Shown: positions 51,881 to 61,627, counted from the first letter of the stretch. The stretch is 64,000 nucleotides of DNA from Bradyrhizobium mercantei (GCF_001982635.1 NZ_MKFI01000007.1:124001-188000); one strand, 5' to 3'. Notes: generated by a model not told the origin, from the letters alone. Numbers and translations: made by a program.

Positions 51881-52293
51881 GACGCGACCGCCGCGAAATG
51901 CTGCCGCGGCAGCGCCAGCAGGTCCTTGAAATACTGTAGATGCGTCATGAAGGGATACAGATCGCCTTCCAGCACCGCCTCGCCGCGCTTGGTCAGCGCC
52001 AGGAGATCGTGCCAGCCGGGCTTCGGCTTGGCCTGCCAGTAGGCCGCCCAGGCCTGCGGCGTCGCGCGATAGGCAAAGCGCCAGGAGCGCATCAGGACCG
52101 GTGCAGGCACGAGCTCGACGATGCGCCCGGTGCGGATCACGGCATGGAACGGCCGCGCCGTCGGACCGATCAGACAGTCGCAATCGAGCAGCCGCCCGCG
52201 CGAGACCAGCGAAGGTGCCTGGTCGAGCAACGCGGGAAGGCCGGCAAACGCCGTCGTCACAGCGTCGTCGGTGGCGTCGGGCGATCGCGTCAT
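51877..52293 (-). CDS. Conserved-looking protein of unknown function
   Basis: 138 residues, soluble. I do not recognise it with confidence; the C-terminal half (WHDLLALTKRGEAVLEGDLYP) vaguely resembles SCP2-type lipid-binding domains. The ATG at 52293 has only a weak GGAAAC upstream, so the start may differ. It is coupled to the hydrolase by an ATGA overlap and would be the first gene of the leftward transcription unit. Confidence 0.6.
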   Translation of the reverse strand: MTRSPDATDDAVTTAFAGLPALLDQAPSLVSRGRLLDCDCLIGPTARPFHAVIRTGRIVELVPAPVLMRSWRFAYRATPQAWAAYWQAKPKPGWHDLLALTKRGEAVLEGDLYPFMTHLQYFKDLLALPRQHFAAVAS

Positions 52294-52663
52294 CTGTAGG
52301 GGAAGTTTCCTGCGGCGGACAAGGCCATGATGACCGGAAGGGCGCGATCCCGCAAGGCGCCGATGCCCTTGGGTTCCCTGGATTATTCGCTTGACCAAAC
52401 GGCCCATGCCGGTCAGGGCGCTGACCCGCGCACCCTCCCCGCATGCTGCCAGAAACTGCCAATCGGTCCGACCAAAGACCGAGCTAATTCCGCGGCTCGG
52501 CAGGCCGCGCAGGCCAATTGTCGCAGCCGGCGCCTTCGCTCTTCCGTTGCCCGCGCCGTTCTGTCCAATGCGCTGATACGTCCCTGCGATGACAGGGACG
52601 ATCATTGCCAACGCCAAACAAGACGCGGCCGCGATCGAACGCGGCTACAAGGGAGAGATCGAG
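52294..52663. other. 370-bp divergent intergenic region
   Basis: It lies between the hydrolase-unit gene and the TctC gene and must carry both promoters. A short hairpin CGTCCCTG-N6-CAGGGACG at 52579-52600 is a relative of repeat E. No convincing gene is present. Confidence 0.5.
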
Positions 52664-53632
52664 ATGTCGCAGCGCAATCGCTTGATGGTCCTCGCCGCTG
52701 CCGCCGGCATGCTGCTGTCGGTCGCGGCACGGGCGCAGGATTATCCGACCAAGCCGATCACGCTGATCGTGCCGTGGCCGGCGGGCGGCTCCACCGATAT
52801 CTCGATGCGCGCGATCGCCGAAAGCGCCTCGAAGGTGCTCGGCCAGCCGATCGCGGTCGACAACAAGGCGGGCGGCGGCGGCACCGTGGGTCCCGCAACC
52901 ATGGCCGCGGGCGCCAAGCCCGACGGCTACACCATCGCGCAGATCCCGATCACCGTGTTCCGGCTGCCGCTGATGCAGGATGTGTCGTGGGATCCGGCGA
53001 AGGATTTCTCCTACATCATCCATCTCACCGGCTACACCTTCGGTATCACCACCAATGCGGAATCGCAGTTCAAGACCTGGCAGGACGTGGTCGATTTCGC
53101 CAAGAAGAATCCCGGCAAGGTGACCTACGCGACGCCCGGCACCGGCACCTCGCTGCACATCGGCATGGAGCAGATCGCGCTGATGGCCGGCGGGATCAAG
53201 CTGACCCAGGTGCCGTTCAAGGGCGGCGCCGAGACCAACGCCGCGGTGCTCGGCCAGCACACCATGCTGCAAGCCGATTCCACCGGCTGGCGGCCGCTGG
53301 TCGACGCCGGCAAGCTCCGCCTGTTGATGGTGTGGACCGGCGCGCGCTCGCCGAACTATCCCGACGTGCCGACGCTGAAGGAGCTCGGCTACCCCATGGT
53401 CTATGACTCGCCGTTCGGCATCGCCGGCCCCAAGGGCATGGATCCCAAGATCGTCGCCAAGCTGCACGACGCCTTCAAGAAGGCGATCGAGGATCCGGCC
53501 GTGATCGCGACGCTCGCCAAATACGACATGGTGCCGAACTACAAGAACACCGAGGACTACAAGAAATTCGTGGTCGAGGTCACCGAGTCCGAGCGCAAGG
53601 TGATCGACACGCTCGGGCTGACGAAGAAGTAG
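52664..53632 (+). CDS. TTT solute-binding protein (TctC/Bug)
   Basis: 322 residues. A signal peptide (LMVLAAAAGMLLSVAARAQ) precedes DYPTKPITLIVPWPAGGSTD, the Bug-family hallmark. It binds an organic acid for the TctB/TctA permease that follows. GGGAGAG upstream of the ATG at 52664 sets the start; an in-frame ATG at 52589 would put 25 residues before the signal peptide. A family A repeat separates it from TctB. Confidence 0.93.
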   Translation: MSQRNRLMVLAAAAGMLLSVAARAQDYPTKPITLIVPWPAGGSTDISMRAIAESASKVLGQPIAVDNKAGGGGTVGPATMAAGAKPDGYTIAQIPITVFRLPLMQDVSWDPAKDFSYIIHLTGYTFGITTNAESQFKTWQDVVDFAKKNPGKVTYATPGTGTSLHIGMEQIALMAGGIKLTQVPFKGGAETNAAVLGQHTMLQADSTGWRPLVDAGKLRLLMVWTGARSPNYPDVPTLKELGYPMVYDSPFGIAGPKGMDPKIVAKLHDAFKKAIEDPAVIATLAKYDMVPNYKNTEDYKKFVVEVTESERKVIDTLGLTKK

Positions 53633-53656
53633 AACTTTATCAGCCACAACCACTGA

Positions 53657-53755
53657 CGTCATCCTGAGGTGCGCGCTCTTGCGCGCCTCGAAGGATGGAC
53701 CCGGGCACCGTCGCCCTTCGAGGGCTACGCTGCGCTTCGCCACCTCAGGGTGACG
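53657..53755. repeat. Palindromic intergenic repeat, family A
   Basis: GACGTCATCCTGAGGTGCGC and CGCCACCTCAGGGTGACGC are the outer arms. It lies between tctC and tctB within the same transcription unit, so its RNA stem may balance expression of receptor and permease. Confidence 0.75.
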
Positions 53756-53780
53756 CTGAACCAAGAGCGAGCGCTTTCAC

Positions 53781-54266
53781 ATGACAGACCAAACCAACGT
53801 CAAACTCCGCCTCAACAATTCCGAGCTCTGGGGCGGCCTGATCGGGCTCGCGCTCGGCGCGTTCGTGATCTGGTCGGGATTAAAACTCAAGCTCGGCACC
53901 ATCAACGATCCCGGCTCCGGCTATGTGCTGTTCTACACCGGCATCCTGATGTGCGGGTTCGCGGTCTCGGTCATGATCGCAGCGGTCACCGAGGGCGGCC
54001 CGACTTTTGCCTCGCGCTGGCAGAATGCGCGCTGGGGCAAGCCGGTCCTCGTCATCGCCTGCCTCACCGCGTTCGCCTTTGCGCTGGAGCCGGCAGGCTT
54101 CCTGCTCTCGGCGATCCCGCTGATGCTGCTGCTGTTGCGGGTGATCGATCCGGTGCGCTGGTCGCTGGCAATCCCGCTGTCCATCCTTGCCCCGCTCGGG
54201 ATGTGGTGGGTGCTGAAGCACCTGCTTGCGATCCAGTTGCCGAGCGGCATGTTCGAGATCGGTTGA
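53781..54266 (+). CDS. TTT small membrane subunit (TctB)
   Basis: 161 residues with four hydrophobic helices, the TctB pattern (LWGGLIGLALGAFVIWSGLK, then SGYVLFYTGILMCGFAVS). It is the small permease subunit, partner of TctA, which begins 5 bp later. Confidence 0.92.
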   Translation: MTDQTNVKLRLNNSELWGGLIGLALGAFVIWSGLKLKLGTINDPGSGYVLFYTGILMCGFAVSVMIAAVTEGGPTFASRWQNARWGKPVLVIACLTAFAFALEPAGFLLSAIPLMLLLLRVIDPVRWSLAIPLSILAPLGMWWVLKHLLAIQLPSGMFEIG

Positions 54267-54271
54267 GCGCT

Positions 54272-55780
54272 ATGGATACTCTCGTCAACGTCGCCCACGG
54301 CCTCGGCGTCGCGCTGCTGCCGGTCAACCTGCTCTACTGCTTCATCGGCGTCTTCATCGGCACGCTGGTCGGCGTGCTGCCCGGCATCGGTCCGATCTCG
54401 GCGATGTCGCTGCTGCTGCCCGTCACGCTGTCGGGCACGCCCGAGTCCGGCATCATCATGATGGCCGGCATCTATTACGGATCGATGTATGGCGGCTCGA
54501 CCACCTCGATCCTGGTCAACATTCCCGGCGAAGCCGCCTCCGTGGTCACCTGCATCGACGGCCACCAGATGGCGAAGCAGGGCCGCGCCGGCCCCGCGCT
54601 CGGCATCTCCGCATTCGGCTCGTTCATTGCCGGCACCTTCTCGCTGGTCGCGTTGATGCTGGTGGCGCCCTCGCTCGCCAGCGTCGCGATCGCGTTCGGG
54701 CCGGCCGAATATTTCAGCCTGATGGTGCTCGGCCTCGTGGTGCTGACCTTCCTCACCCAGGGATCGATGGCCAAGGCGCTGCTGATGGCCTGCATCGGTG
54801 TCGTGCTCGGGCTGGTCGGGCTCGACAGCATCACCGCGCAGCCGCGGCTGACCTTCGGCCGCATCGAACTGATCGACGGCATCGGCCTCGTGCCGGTCGT
54901 GATGGGCCTGTTCGGCGTCGCCGAGGTGCTGCTCAACACCGAGCAGGCGATCAAGCGCGACATCATCAAGACCAAGATCACCCAGCTGCTGCCGAGCAAG
55001 GAGGACTGGAAGGCCAGCGCCGGACCGGTCGGCCGCGGCACCGTGCTCGGCTTCTTCCTCGGCATCCTGCCGGGCGGCGGCGCTGTCGTGGCGTCGTTCG
55101 CCTCCTACGCGCTGGAGAAGCGGCTGTCGAAACATCCCGAACGTTTCGGCCACGGCGCGATCGAGGGCGTCGCGGGACCGGAATCCGCCAACAATTCCGC
55201 GGCCGGCGGCGCCTTCATTCCGCTGATGACGCTCGGCATCCCGCCGAACGTGGTGATGGCGCTGCTGCTCGGCGCCTTCGTGATCCACGGCCTGCAGCCG
55301 GGACCGCTGATGATCTCGCAGAACCCGACGCTGTTCTGGGGCATCGTCGCCAGCATGTATATCGGCAATCTGATGCTGCTGGTGCTCAACCTGCCGATGA
55401 TCGGCATGTGGGTGCAGCTGCTGCGGCTGCCCTACAACGTGCTGTTCCCGCTGATCATCCTGTTCACGATCATCGGCGTCTACTGCTCCAGCAACAACGT
55501 GTTCGACGTCCACGTCATGATCGCGTTCGGCGTGATCGGCTATTTCATGCGCAAGCTCGGCTATGAGCCGGCGCCGCTGGTGCTCGCCTTCGTGCTGGGA
55601 CCGATGCTGGAGAACAATCTGCGCAAGTCGCTGATCCTCTCGCAGGGCGATCTGATGACCTTCGTAGAGCGGCCGATCTCGGCGATCTGCCTGGCTTTCG
55701 CGCTGGTGCTCTTGATCGGCCCGCTGCTGCCGTCGCTGCGCAAGAAGCGCGAGCTGGTGGCGCTGGATGAGGGGGCTTAG
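54272..55780 (+). CDS. TTT large membrane subunit (TctA)
   Basis: 502 residues with about 12 helices, typical of TctA. Hallmarks are GVLPGIGPISAMSLLLPVT, YYGSMYGGSTTSILVNIPGE, and the repeated GILPGGGAVVASFASYALE with GVAGPESANNSAAGGAFIPL. It forms the cation-coupled carboxylate importer with TctB and TctC. The ATG at 54272 is 5 bp after the TctB stop. Confidence 0.95.
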   Translation: MDTLVNVAHGLGVALLPVNLLYCFIGVFIGTLVGVLPGIGPISAMSLLLPVTLSGTPESGIIMMAGIYYGSMYGGSTTSILVNIPGEAASVVTCIDGHQMAKQGRAGPALGISAFGSFIAGTFSLVALMLVAPSLASVAIAFGPAEYFSLMVLGLVVLTFLTQGSMAKALLMACIGVVLGLVGLDSITAQPRLTFGRIELIDGIGLVPVVMGLFGVAEVLLNTEQAIKRDIIKTKITQLLPSKEDWKASAGPVGRGTVLGFFLGILPGGGAVVASFASYALEKRLSKHPERFGHGAIEGVAGPESANNSAAGGAFIPLMTLGIPPNVVMALLLGAFVIHGLQPGPLMISQNPTLFWGIVASMYIGNLMLLVLNLPMIGMWVQLLRLPYNVLFPLIILFTIIGVYCSSNNVFDVHVMIAFGVIGYFMRKLGYEPAPLVLAFVLGPMLENNLRKSLILSQGDLMTFVERPISAICLAFALVLLIGPLLPSLRKKRELVALDEGA

Positions 55781-55829
55781 GAGCGAGGCTGGATCGGATT
55801 GGGAAGCGGCCGCATCGGCACTGCGCTCC

Positions 55830-55970
55830 CTCGCCCCGTTCTTACGGGGAGAGGGTTGGGGTGAGGGGCCGTTTCCGCGGAAGCGGTGATGGTTGTGCTC
55901 GCGGAGGCTCCCCCTCACCCGCAACGCATCTGACGATGCATTGCGGCCTCTCCCCGCACGCGGGGAGAGG
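55830..55970. repeat. Palindromic intergenic repeat, family F
   Basis: CCTCGCCCCGTTCTTACGGG with GAGAGGGTTGGGGTGAGGGG faces CCCCTCACCC and CCTCTCCCCGCACGCGGGGA; a further GCAACGCATCTGACGATGCA palindrome lies inside. It separates the convergent tctA and IclR genes and resembles 44071-44262. Confidence 0.7.
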
Positions 55971-55990
55971 CGAAGCGGAGCAGCACTGTC

Positions 55991-56836
55991 TCAGCCCGCC
56001 TTCGCGCTCCGCCCGTTCTTCGGGGCCTGGGCCATCGCGCGCGCCAGCACCTGGGCTTCCTTCTTCAGCATGTCGGCGAGCTCGCTTTCGCGGCGGCGAA
56101 TACGATCGGTCGCGGCGCCGATCGAGAGCGCGGCGACCACCTCGCCGGCGTCGTCGCGAACGGGAACGCCGACGCCGCCCATGCCGGGGAATGCGGCGTC
56201 GAGCAGCACGGTATGGCCGGCCTTGCGCGCCAGCGCGATCCGCTCGCGCAGGAATTTCGGCGTGATGCGCGGCGATTTCGCCAGCCGCGGCACGATCACC
56301 TCGATGATGGCCTCGATCTCGGCATCCGGCAGCCAGACCAGAAGCGCCAGCGCGCCGGCACCGACGCCGAGCGGGCGGCGGCTGCCGATCTGCAGATAAT
56401 TCGGCTGCAGCGGATGGCTGCCGACCGAGCGCGCGAGATACAGCGCCTCGACGCCTGATCGTACCGACAACAGCGCCGTATCGGCCGAGCGCTCCGACAG
56501 CCGCAGCAGGCTCGGCTGCGCCAGCTCGGCAATATCGACCGAGCGGCGCGCACCGACCGCCATCACCCGCGCCTCCTGGCCGAGTTCATAGGTCTTGGCG
56601 CCTGCGACCCGGCTGACGAAACCTTCCTCGATCAGCGAATTGAGGATGCGCAGCGCGGTCGCCTTGTTCAGCGAGGTGGTGTCGGCGATGTCGGTGAGCC
56701 GCAGCGGCGAGCGCTGCGCCAGCACGCGCAGGATCGCGCAGACCTTCTGGATCGCGTTGAACTTGTCGGGCTGGCCCGGCTCCGGCGGTGGCCTCTTGCG
56801 GCTGGTCCGTGCGGTCGCAGTCGTGGAGGCGTTCAT
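55991..56836 (-). CDS. IclR-family transcriptional regulator
   Basis: 281 residues. The winged helix is at about residues 25-85 (NAIQKVCAILRVLAQRSPLR, then LTDIADTTSLNKATALRILN), followed by the IclR effector domain. AAGGAAAG upstream supports the ATG at 56836. It is convergent with tctA and downstream of the MHS permease on the same strand, so either transporter, or both, may be its target. Confidence 0.93.
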   Translation of the reverse strand: MNASTTATARTSRKRPPPEPGQPDKFNAIQKVCAILRVLAQRSPLRLTDIADTTSLNKATALRILNSLIEEGFVSRVAGAKTYELGQEARVMAVGARRSVDIAELAQPSLLRLSERSADTALLSVRSGVEALYLARSVGSHPLQPNYLQIGSRRPLGVGAGALALLVWLPDAEIEAIIEVIVPRLAKSPRITPKFLRERIALARKAGHTVLLDAAFPGMGGVGVPVRDDAGEVVAALSIGAATDRIRRRESELADMLKKEAQVLARAMAQAPKNGRSAKAG

Positions 56837-56949
56837 GCCTGGCTTTCCTTGCCTCGATTCCAAATCCTGAACCGGGCACGAAGAGACGCGCCCGGCGGCA
56901 TCATCCTAAAACGGATGACGTGTGCCGGACATCGTATACTTTCGTCAGA

Positions 56950-56965
56950 TGAAACTTTGATTTCA
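56950..56965. promoter_or_regulatory. Palindrome upstream of IclR gene
   Basis: TGAAA-N6-TTTCA is a perfect 5-bp inverted repeat, 114 bp upstream of the IclR start, in a more AT-rich patch. It could be an autoregulatory site. Confidence 0.3.
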
Positions 56966-57018
56966 ACTATCTACGCTGCTTTGCAGCAATCGTGAGTTTC
57001 GAATTTCGCTTCACGAAA

Positions 57019-58311
57019 TCAGGCGAGCTTCATCCTGCGGATCGTGAACAGCGCGCCGAGGCTGAGGATGCAAACGGCGGTGAGATAATATCCCGGCGCA
57101 AGTTCGCCGATCAGCGCAAAGCTGCCCATCCAGGTCATGATCGCCGGCCCCATGCCGCCGAACACCGTGACGCCGATATTGTAGCTGAGGCCGAGCCCGG
57201 TCGCGCGCGTGGCCGGCGGAAACAGCTCCGACATCAGCGCGGCCAGCGGCCCGTAATACAGCGATTTGAGGACGCCGAGCCAGAGCACGCCGAGCAGGAT
57301 GATCGCAGGCGTCGGCTTGCCGGTGAGCATCAGGAAGGCCGGGAAGATCGACACCAGCAGCAGCAGCGCAAACAGGATCATGTGCGTGGTGCGCCCGATC
57401 TTGTCGGAGACGAGGCCCGCGATCGGCGCGAGCAGCGCGACCGCCGTTTGCGCGGCGAATGCGGCGGTGAAGCCGACCGACGGCGCGAGGTTGAGCGTCT
57501 TCACCACATAGGTCGGCATGTAGACGATCAGATAGTTGACGGCGGTCGACACCGCGAGCGCGCCGATCGCAAGGATCGTGGGGAGCATCTGCCGCGCGAA
57601 CACTTCCTTGACCGGCGAGTCCTGCTGCCCCGCCGCCGGCGGCGGGGTGGCATCGTCGACATGGTTGCGGATGTAGATGCCGACCGGACCGATCAGCACG
57701 CCGAACAGGAACGGCAGCCGCCAGCCCCAAGATTGCAGATCCTCGGGACTCATCAGCGAGGTCAACAGCGCACCGAAGCCCGCGCCGAGCAGGCCGCTGA
57801 CGCCCTGGCTTGCGAACTGCCAGCTCGCCACAAAGCCGCGCCGCTCCGGCATGTGCTCGACCAGAAACGCGGTCGAGGAGCCGAACTCGCCGCCCGCGGA
57901 AAAACCCTGCACCAGCCGCGCCAACAGCACCGCGATCGGCGCCACGACGCCGATGGTCTGATAGGTCGGCATCAGCGCCAGCACCAGCGTGCCAAACGTC
58001 ATCAAAACGATCGACAGCATCAGCGAGGCCTTGCGGCCGTGCCGGTCGGCATAGGCGCCGAGCACGATGCCGCCGATCGGCCGGATCAAAAACGACAGGC
58101 CGAAGCTGCCGAAGGTCAGCAGCAGCGAGGTGGTCGGATCATTGGCCGGGAAGAACGCCTTGGAGAGGTAGACCGCGAAATAGGCGTAGACCGAGATGTC
58201 GTACCATTCGAGCGCATTGCCGACCGAGGTGGCGACGATCAGGCGGGTGATGTTTTTCCTGTTGACCGTGCCGTCATGGACCGGCGTTGCGGTCGGCGTC
58301 GATAATGTCAT
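57019..58311 (-). CDS. MHS-family MFS permease
   Basis: 430 residues with 12 helices. The family signature VGNALEWYDISVYAYFAVYL and the loop 2-3 motif AYADRHGRKASLML are clear; QGFSAGGEFGSSTAFLVEHM completes the metabolite:H+ symporter pattern. It imports an organic acid or related solute. It is transcribed toward IclR. The M20 gene lies upstream on the same strand across 202 bp of repeats. Confidence 0.93.
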   Translation of the reverse strand: MTLSTPTATPVHDGTVNRKNITRLIVATSVGNALEWYDISVYAYFAVYLSKAFFPANDPTTSLLLTFGSFGLSFLIRPIGGIVLGAYADRHGRKASLMLSIVLMTFGTLVLALMPTYQTIGVVAPIAVLLARLVQGFSAGGEFGSSTAFLVEHMPERRGFVASWQFASQGVSGLLGAGFGALLTSLMSPEDLQSWGWRLPFLFGVLIGPVGIYIRNHVDDATPPPAAGQQDSPVKEVFARQMLPTILAIGALAVSTAVNYLIVYMPTYVVKTLNLAPSVGFTAAFAAQTAVALLAPIAGLVSDKIGRTTHMILFALLLLVSIFPAFLMLTGKPTPAIILLGVLWLGVLKSLYYGPLAALMSELFPPATRATGLGLSYNIGVTVFGGMGPAIMTWMGSFALIGELAPGYYLTAVCILSLGALFTIRRMKLA

Positions 58312-58348
58312 TTGATTTTCCTTGACAGCGTCGGGCCACCATTTCTTC

Positions 58349-58496
58349 GCCCGTCATGCCTGGGCTTGACCCGGGCATCCACGTCTCCCCGTCATCCTGA
58401 GGAGCGGCGTCAGCCGCGTCTCGAAGGATCGACGGCCACCAGCCGGGCCGTGCATCCCTCGAGGCTCGCAAGAGCTCGCACCTCAGGATGACGGGG
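58349..58496. repeat. Composite of family C arm and family A repeat
   Basis: CGTCATGCCTGGGCTTGACC at 58349-58382 is one arm of family C, directly followed at 58388-58496 by a full family A palindrome (CCCGTCATCCTGAGGAGCGG to GCACCTCAGGATGACGGGG). The pair fills most of the gap between the M20 and MHS genes. Confidence 0.75.
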
Positions 58497-58513
58497 AAAA
58501 CGCCGCTCGAACG

Positions 58514-59899
58514 TCACCCCTTCCGCGGCGCCTCGCCGAGATCCCAGAACAGGCCGGCCATGATGGTCAGCGCCTCCTCGGTCACCGGCAGCAGGATGTG
58601 CTCGTCGGGGGCGTGCTGCGAGCAGCCCGGATAGGAGTGCGGCACCCAGATCGTCGGCAGGCCGAGGCCTTCGGAGAACACGTCGTTCGGCAGCGAGCCG
58701 CCGAAGTTCGGCAGCACCGCCGGCGCCTTGCCTGTCGTGGTGCGGATCGAGTTCGCCGCCCAGTCGATCCACGGGCTGTCCATGTCGGTGCGCGAGGCGC
58801 CGAAGCGCTGCGCGCCCGAGACCTCGACCATCGGAAAGCCGTTCTTGTGCAGATAGTCGCGCACCCCATCGATCACTTCGAGATACTTCGTGCCGACCAC
58901 GAAGCGAAGTTACAGCACCGCGTTCGCCTTGCCCGGAATCGCATTGGCGGGCTTGTCGATATTGCCTGACGACATCGCCAGCACTTCCAGCGTGTTCCAG
59001 GCATAGAGCCGCTCGGCCGCGGTCAGGCCCACCTCGCCCCAATCCTCCGCCAGCTGAGGTTCGTCCGCCGTCGGCTTGATCTCGACGTCGGCGAGCGCGG
59101 CACGGACCCGGTTCGAGATCGGCGGCGGCTTGAGAATCTCGAGCTTCATGCGACCCTTGCCGTCGACCAGGCTCGCGATCGCATTCGCCAGGATCGTCGC
59201 GGGGTTGGCGAGCACGCCGCCCCAATTGCCGGAGTGGTTGCCGCCCTCGCGCAGATTGACGTCGAGATGGATGCGGTTGCCGCCGCGGCAGCCGAGGAAG
59301 ATGGTCGGCCGTTCCGCCGACAGCCGCGGCCCATCGGAGGCAATGAACAGGTCGGCCTTCAGCTCCTCGCGATGCGCCTCGCAGACCTCGCGCAGATCGG
59401 GCGAGCCGATCTCCTCGCCGGTCTCGATGATGAATTTGGCGTTGAAGCCGAGCTTGCCGCCGCGCGCCTGCTTCACCGCACGCAACGCGGCCATGTTGAT
59501 CGAATGCTGGCCCTTGTTGTCGGCAGTGCCGCGGCCGTAGACGCGGTCGCCCTTGACCGTGGTCTGCCACGGATTGAGCCCGTCGCGCCATTCGCCGACC
59601 ATGCCGTCGACGACGTCGCCGTGGCCATAGGTCAGCACGGTCGGCCGCGCCGCATCTTCCTGGTAGTCGGCGATCAGATAAGGCCCGCGGCCGGTCGGCG
59701 ATTCGATCAGCCGGGTCTTGAAATCGAGCTCAGCAAAAGCCGGCTGCAAATTCTCGACCAGATAGGCGCGCAACGCATCGGCCTTGTCGGCGTTCAGGCT
59801 CTCGGTCTGGTAGCCGACCCTGCGGTCGAGCTCCCTGAGAAACTGTCCCGATTGAAAATGCTCCCGCACGTTTGCGATTGCGTCGGCCCGTGTCGCCAT
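58514..59899 (-). pseudogene. M20-family metallopeptidase with in-frame stop
   Basis: The frame starts at an ATG at 59899 (AAGGA upstream) and encodes an M20 peptidase/deacylase: YGHGDVVDG and GRGTADNKGQHS are the metal-binding blocks, IETGEEIGSPDL carries the catalytic glutamate. At codon 330 a TAA (58912-58910) interrupts ANAVL-stop-LRFVVGTKYLEV; the frame then continues unbroken for 131 codons to 58514, including the C-terminal His (SQHAPDEHI). A glutamine is expected at the stop, so one CAA-to-TAA change explains it. No ribosome site supports restart at GTG 58900. Probably inactive, unless it is a sequencing error. Confidence 0.88.
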
Positions 59900-60130
59900 G
59901 ATTGTTCCTTCGTCCGGTCGCGTCTTGGCATGAACCCGTCGGATCGCTGCGTCGCACATCCGGATCATGCTTCTGGAGAGGCGCAACCTATCGGGATCGG
60001 CTCGCCGCCGGAAGAGTGTGAATCGCGAAGGGGCCTTGCCAAAACGGGGGAAGTCGCAACAAGTTGATGCGCGAGCCCGGCATCGGACCGGGCGGCACGG
60101 CGCGCAAGATTTCGACCAAGGTTTTCGACA

Positions 60131-61516
60131 ATGACAAAACAAATCCGGCTCAACGCCTTTGCCATGAACTGCGTGGCGCATCAGTCGCCGGGGCTATGGA
60201 CCCATCCGCGCGACCGCACCAAGGATTACAACAAGCTGTCCTATTGGACCGATCTGGCGAAGACGCTGGAGCGCGGCCGGTTCGACGGGCTGTTCCTCGC
60301 CGACGTGCTCGGCGTCTACGACGTCTATGCGGGCAATCCGGATGCGGCGCTGCGCAACGCGGCGCAGACCCCTGCCAACGAACCGCTGATGCTGATCCCG
60401 GCCATGGCCGCGGTGACCGAAAATCTCGGCTTCGGTGTCACCAGCAATCTCTCGTTCGAGCCGCCCTACCCGTTCGCGCGGCGGATGTCGACGCTCGACC
60501 ATCTGACCAACGGCCGGGTCGGCTGGAACGTGGTGACCGGCTATCTCGACAGTGCGGCGCGCGGCGCCGGCAAGGACAAGCAGACCGCGCATGACGACCG
60601 CTACGAGCTGGCCGACGAATATATGGAGCTGGTCTACAAGCTCTGGGAAGGCAGCTGGGAAGACGACGCCGCGATTCGCGACGTCGCGCGCGGCATCTTC
60701 ACCGATCCAAACAAGGTGCATCGCGTGCAGCACGAGGGTAACAACTACCGGCTCAACGCGATCCACCTGTCGGAGCCGTCGCCGCAGCGCACGCCGGTGC
60801 TCTACCAGGCCGGCACCTCGCCGCGCGGCCGCCAGTTCGCGGCCGAGCATGCCGAATGCGTGTTCATGTCGGGCCCGTCGGCGAAGGTGATCGGCCCCCG
60901 GGTATCCGCGATCCGCGAGCTTGCCGCCGCAAAAGGCCGCAACGCAGCCGAGATCCTGATGTTCTCGATGATGTGCATCGTGGTCGCGCCGACCGAGGCG
61001 GAAGCGAAAGCGAAATACGCCGAGTATCGCAGCCATATCAGCCATGAGGGCGCGCTGGCGCTGATGTCGGGCTGGACCGGTGTCGACTTCTCGACTTACT
61101 CGCTCGACCAGGAGGTGCGGCATGTGCAGAACGATGCCGGCCGCTCCGCGATGGACAACGTCACCCGCGCCGATCCCGATCGGGTCTGGACCGTGCGCGA
61201 GGTTGCCGAGCATGTCGGCATCGGCGGCGCCGGCCCCGTGGTGGTCGGCACGCCGGGGCAGGTCGCCGACAAGATCGAGCAATGGTTCGAGGACACCGAC
61301 GTCGACGGCCTCAATGTCGCGTTCGCGATCTCGCCCGGTGATTTCGAGGATATCTCCGACATGCTCGTGCCCGAGCTCGTCAAGCGCGGCCGCTACAAGC
61401 GGGAATACGCCAAGGGCACGCTGCGCGAGAAACTGTTCGGCGCTGGGCGCGCGAGGCTGGACGCGAGCCACCCGGCGAGCCGGTATCGCGTGAAGAAAAA
61501 GAGCGCCGCGCAGTAG
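60131..61516 (+). CDS. LLM-class flavin-dependent monooxygenase (NtaA/DszA type)
   Basis: 461 residues of the NtaA/SnaA/DszA luciferase-like group. Landmarks are RFDGLFLADVLGVYDVY, FARRMSTLDHLTNGRVGWNV and VLYQAGTSPRGRQFAAEHAE. It needs reduced FMN from a separate reductase. It differs clearly from the enzyme at 29837. It is divergent from the M20 gene over 231 bp, so the two may share a regulator, and M20 deacylases often pair with such monooxygenases in breakdown of amides; that link is inference. Confidence 0.9.
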   Translation: MTKQIRLNAFAMNCVAHQSPGLWTHPRDRTKDYNKLSYWTDLAKTLERGRFDGLFLADVLGVYDVYAGNPDAALRNAAQTPANEPLMLIPAMAAVTENLGFGVTSNLSFEPPYPFARRMSTLDHLTNGRVGWNVVTGYLDSAARGAGKDKQTAHDDRYELADEYMELVYKLWEGSWEDDAAIRDVARGIFTDPNKVHRVQHEGNNYRLNAIHLSEPSPQRTPVLYQAGTSPRGRQFAAEHAECVFMSGPSAKVIGPRVSAIRELAAAKGRNAAEILMFSMMCIVVAPTEAEAKAKYAEYRSHISHEGALALMSGWTGVDFSTYSLDQEVRHVQNDAGRSAMDNVTRADPDRVWTVREVAEHVGIGGAGPVVVGTPGQVADKIEQWFEDTDVDGLNVAFAISPGDFEDISDMLVPELVKRGRYKREYAKGTLREKLFGAGRARLDASHPASRYRVKKKSAAQ

Positions 61517-61522
61517 CTGCAT

Positions 61523-61617
61523 AGGGTGGGTTAGCAAGCGCAACCCACCATCTTCGTGCAACAAGCGCCAGTGCCAATGAGACACCGGCGGTGGGTTACG
61601 CTTCGCTAACCCACCCT
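61523..61617. repeat. Palindromic intergenic repeat, family D
   Basis: AGGGTGGGTTAGCAAGCGCA faces CGCTTCGCTAACCCACCCT; inner TGGGTT copies also pair. This TGGGTTA/TAACCCA palindrome lies just after the monooxygenase stop and may serve as a terminator. Confidence 0.7.
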
Positions 61618-61627
61618 GCGATTGGAG

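Noticed and set aside
53933..55924. 663-codon minus-strand frame opposite tctB and tctA
   Set aside because: His/Gln/Asp/Arg-rich translation typical of antisense to membrane-protein genes; tctA is unambiguous.
58514..58900. Separate 128-residue gene at the 3' end of the M20 locus
   Set aside because: It is the same frame as the upstream M20 part, has no ribosome site at GTG 58900, and contains only the C-terminal family sequence.
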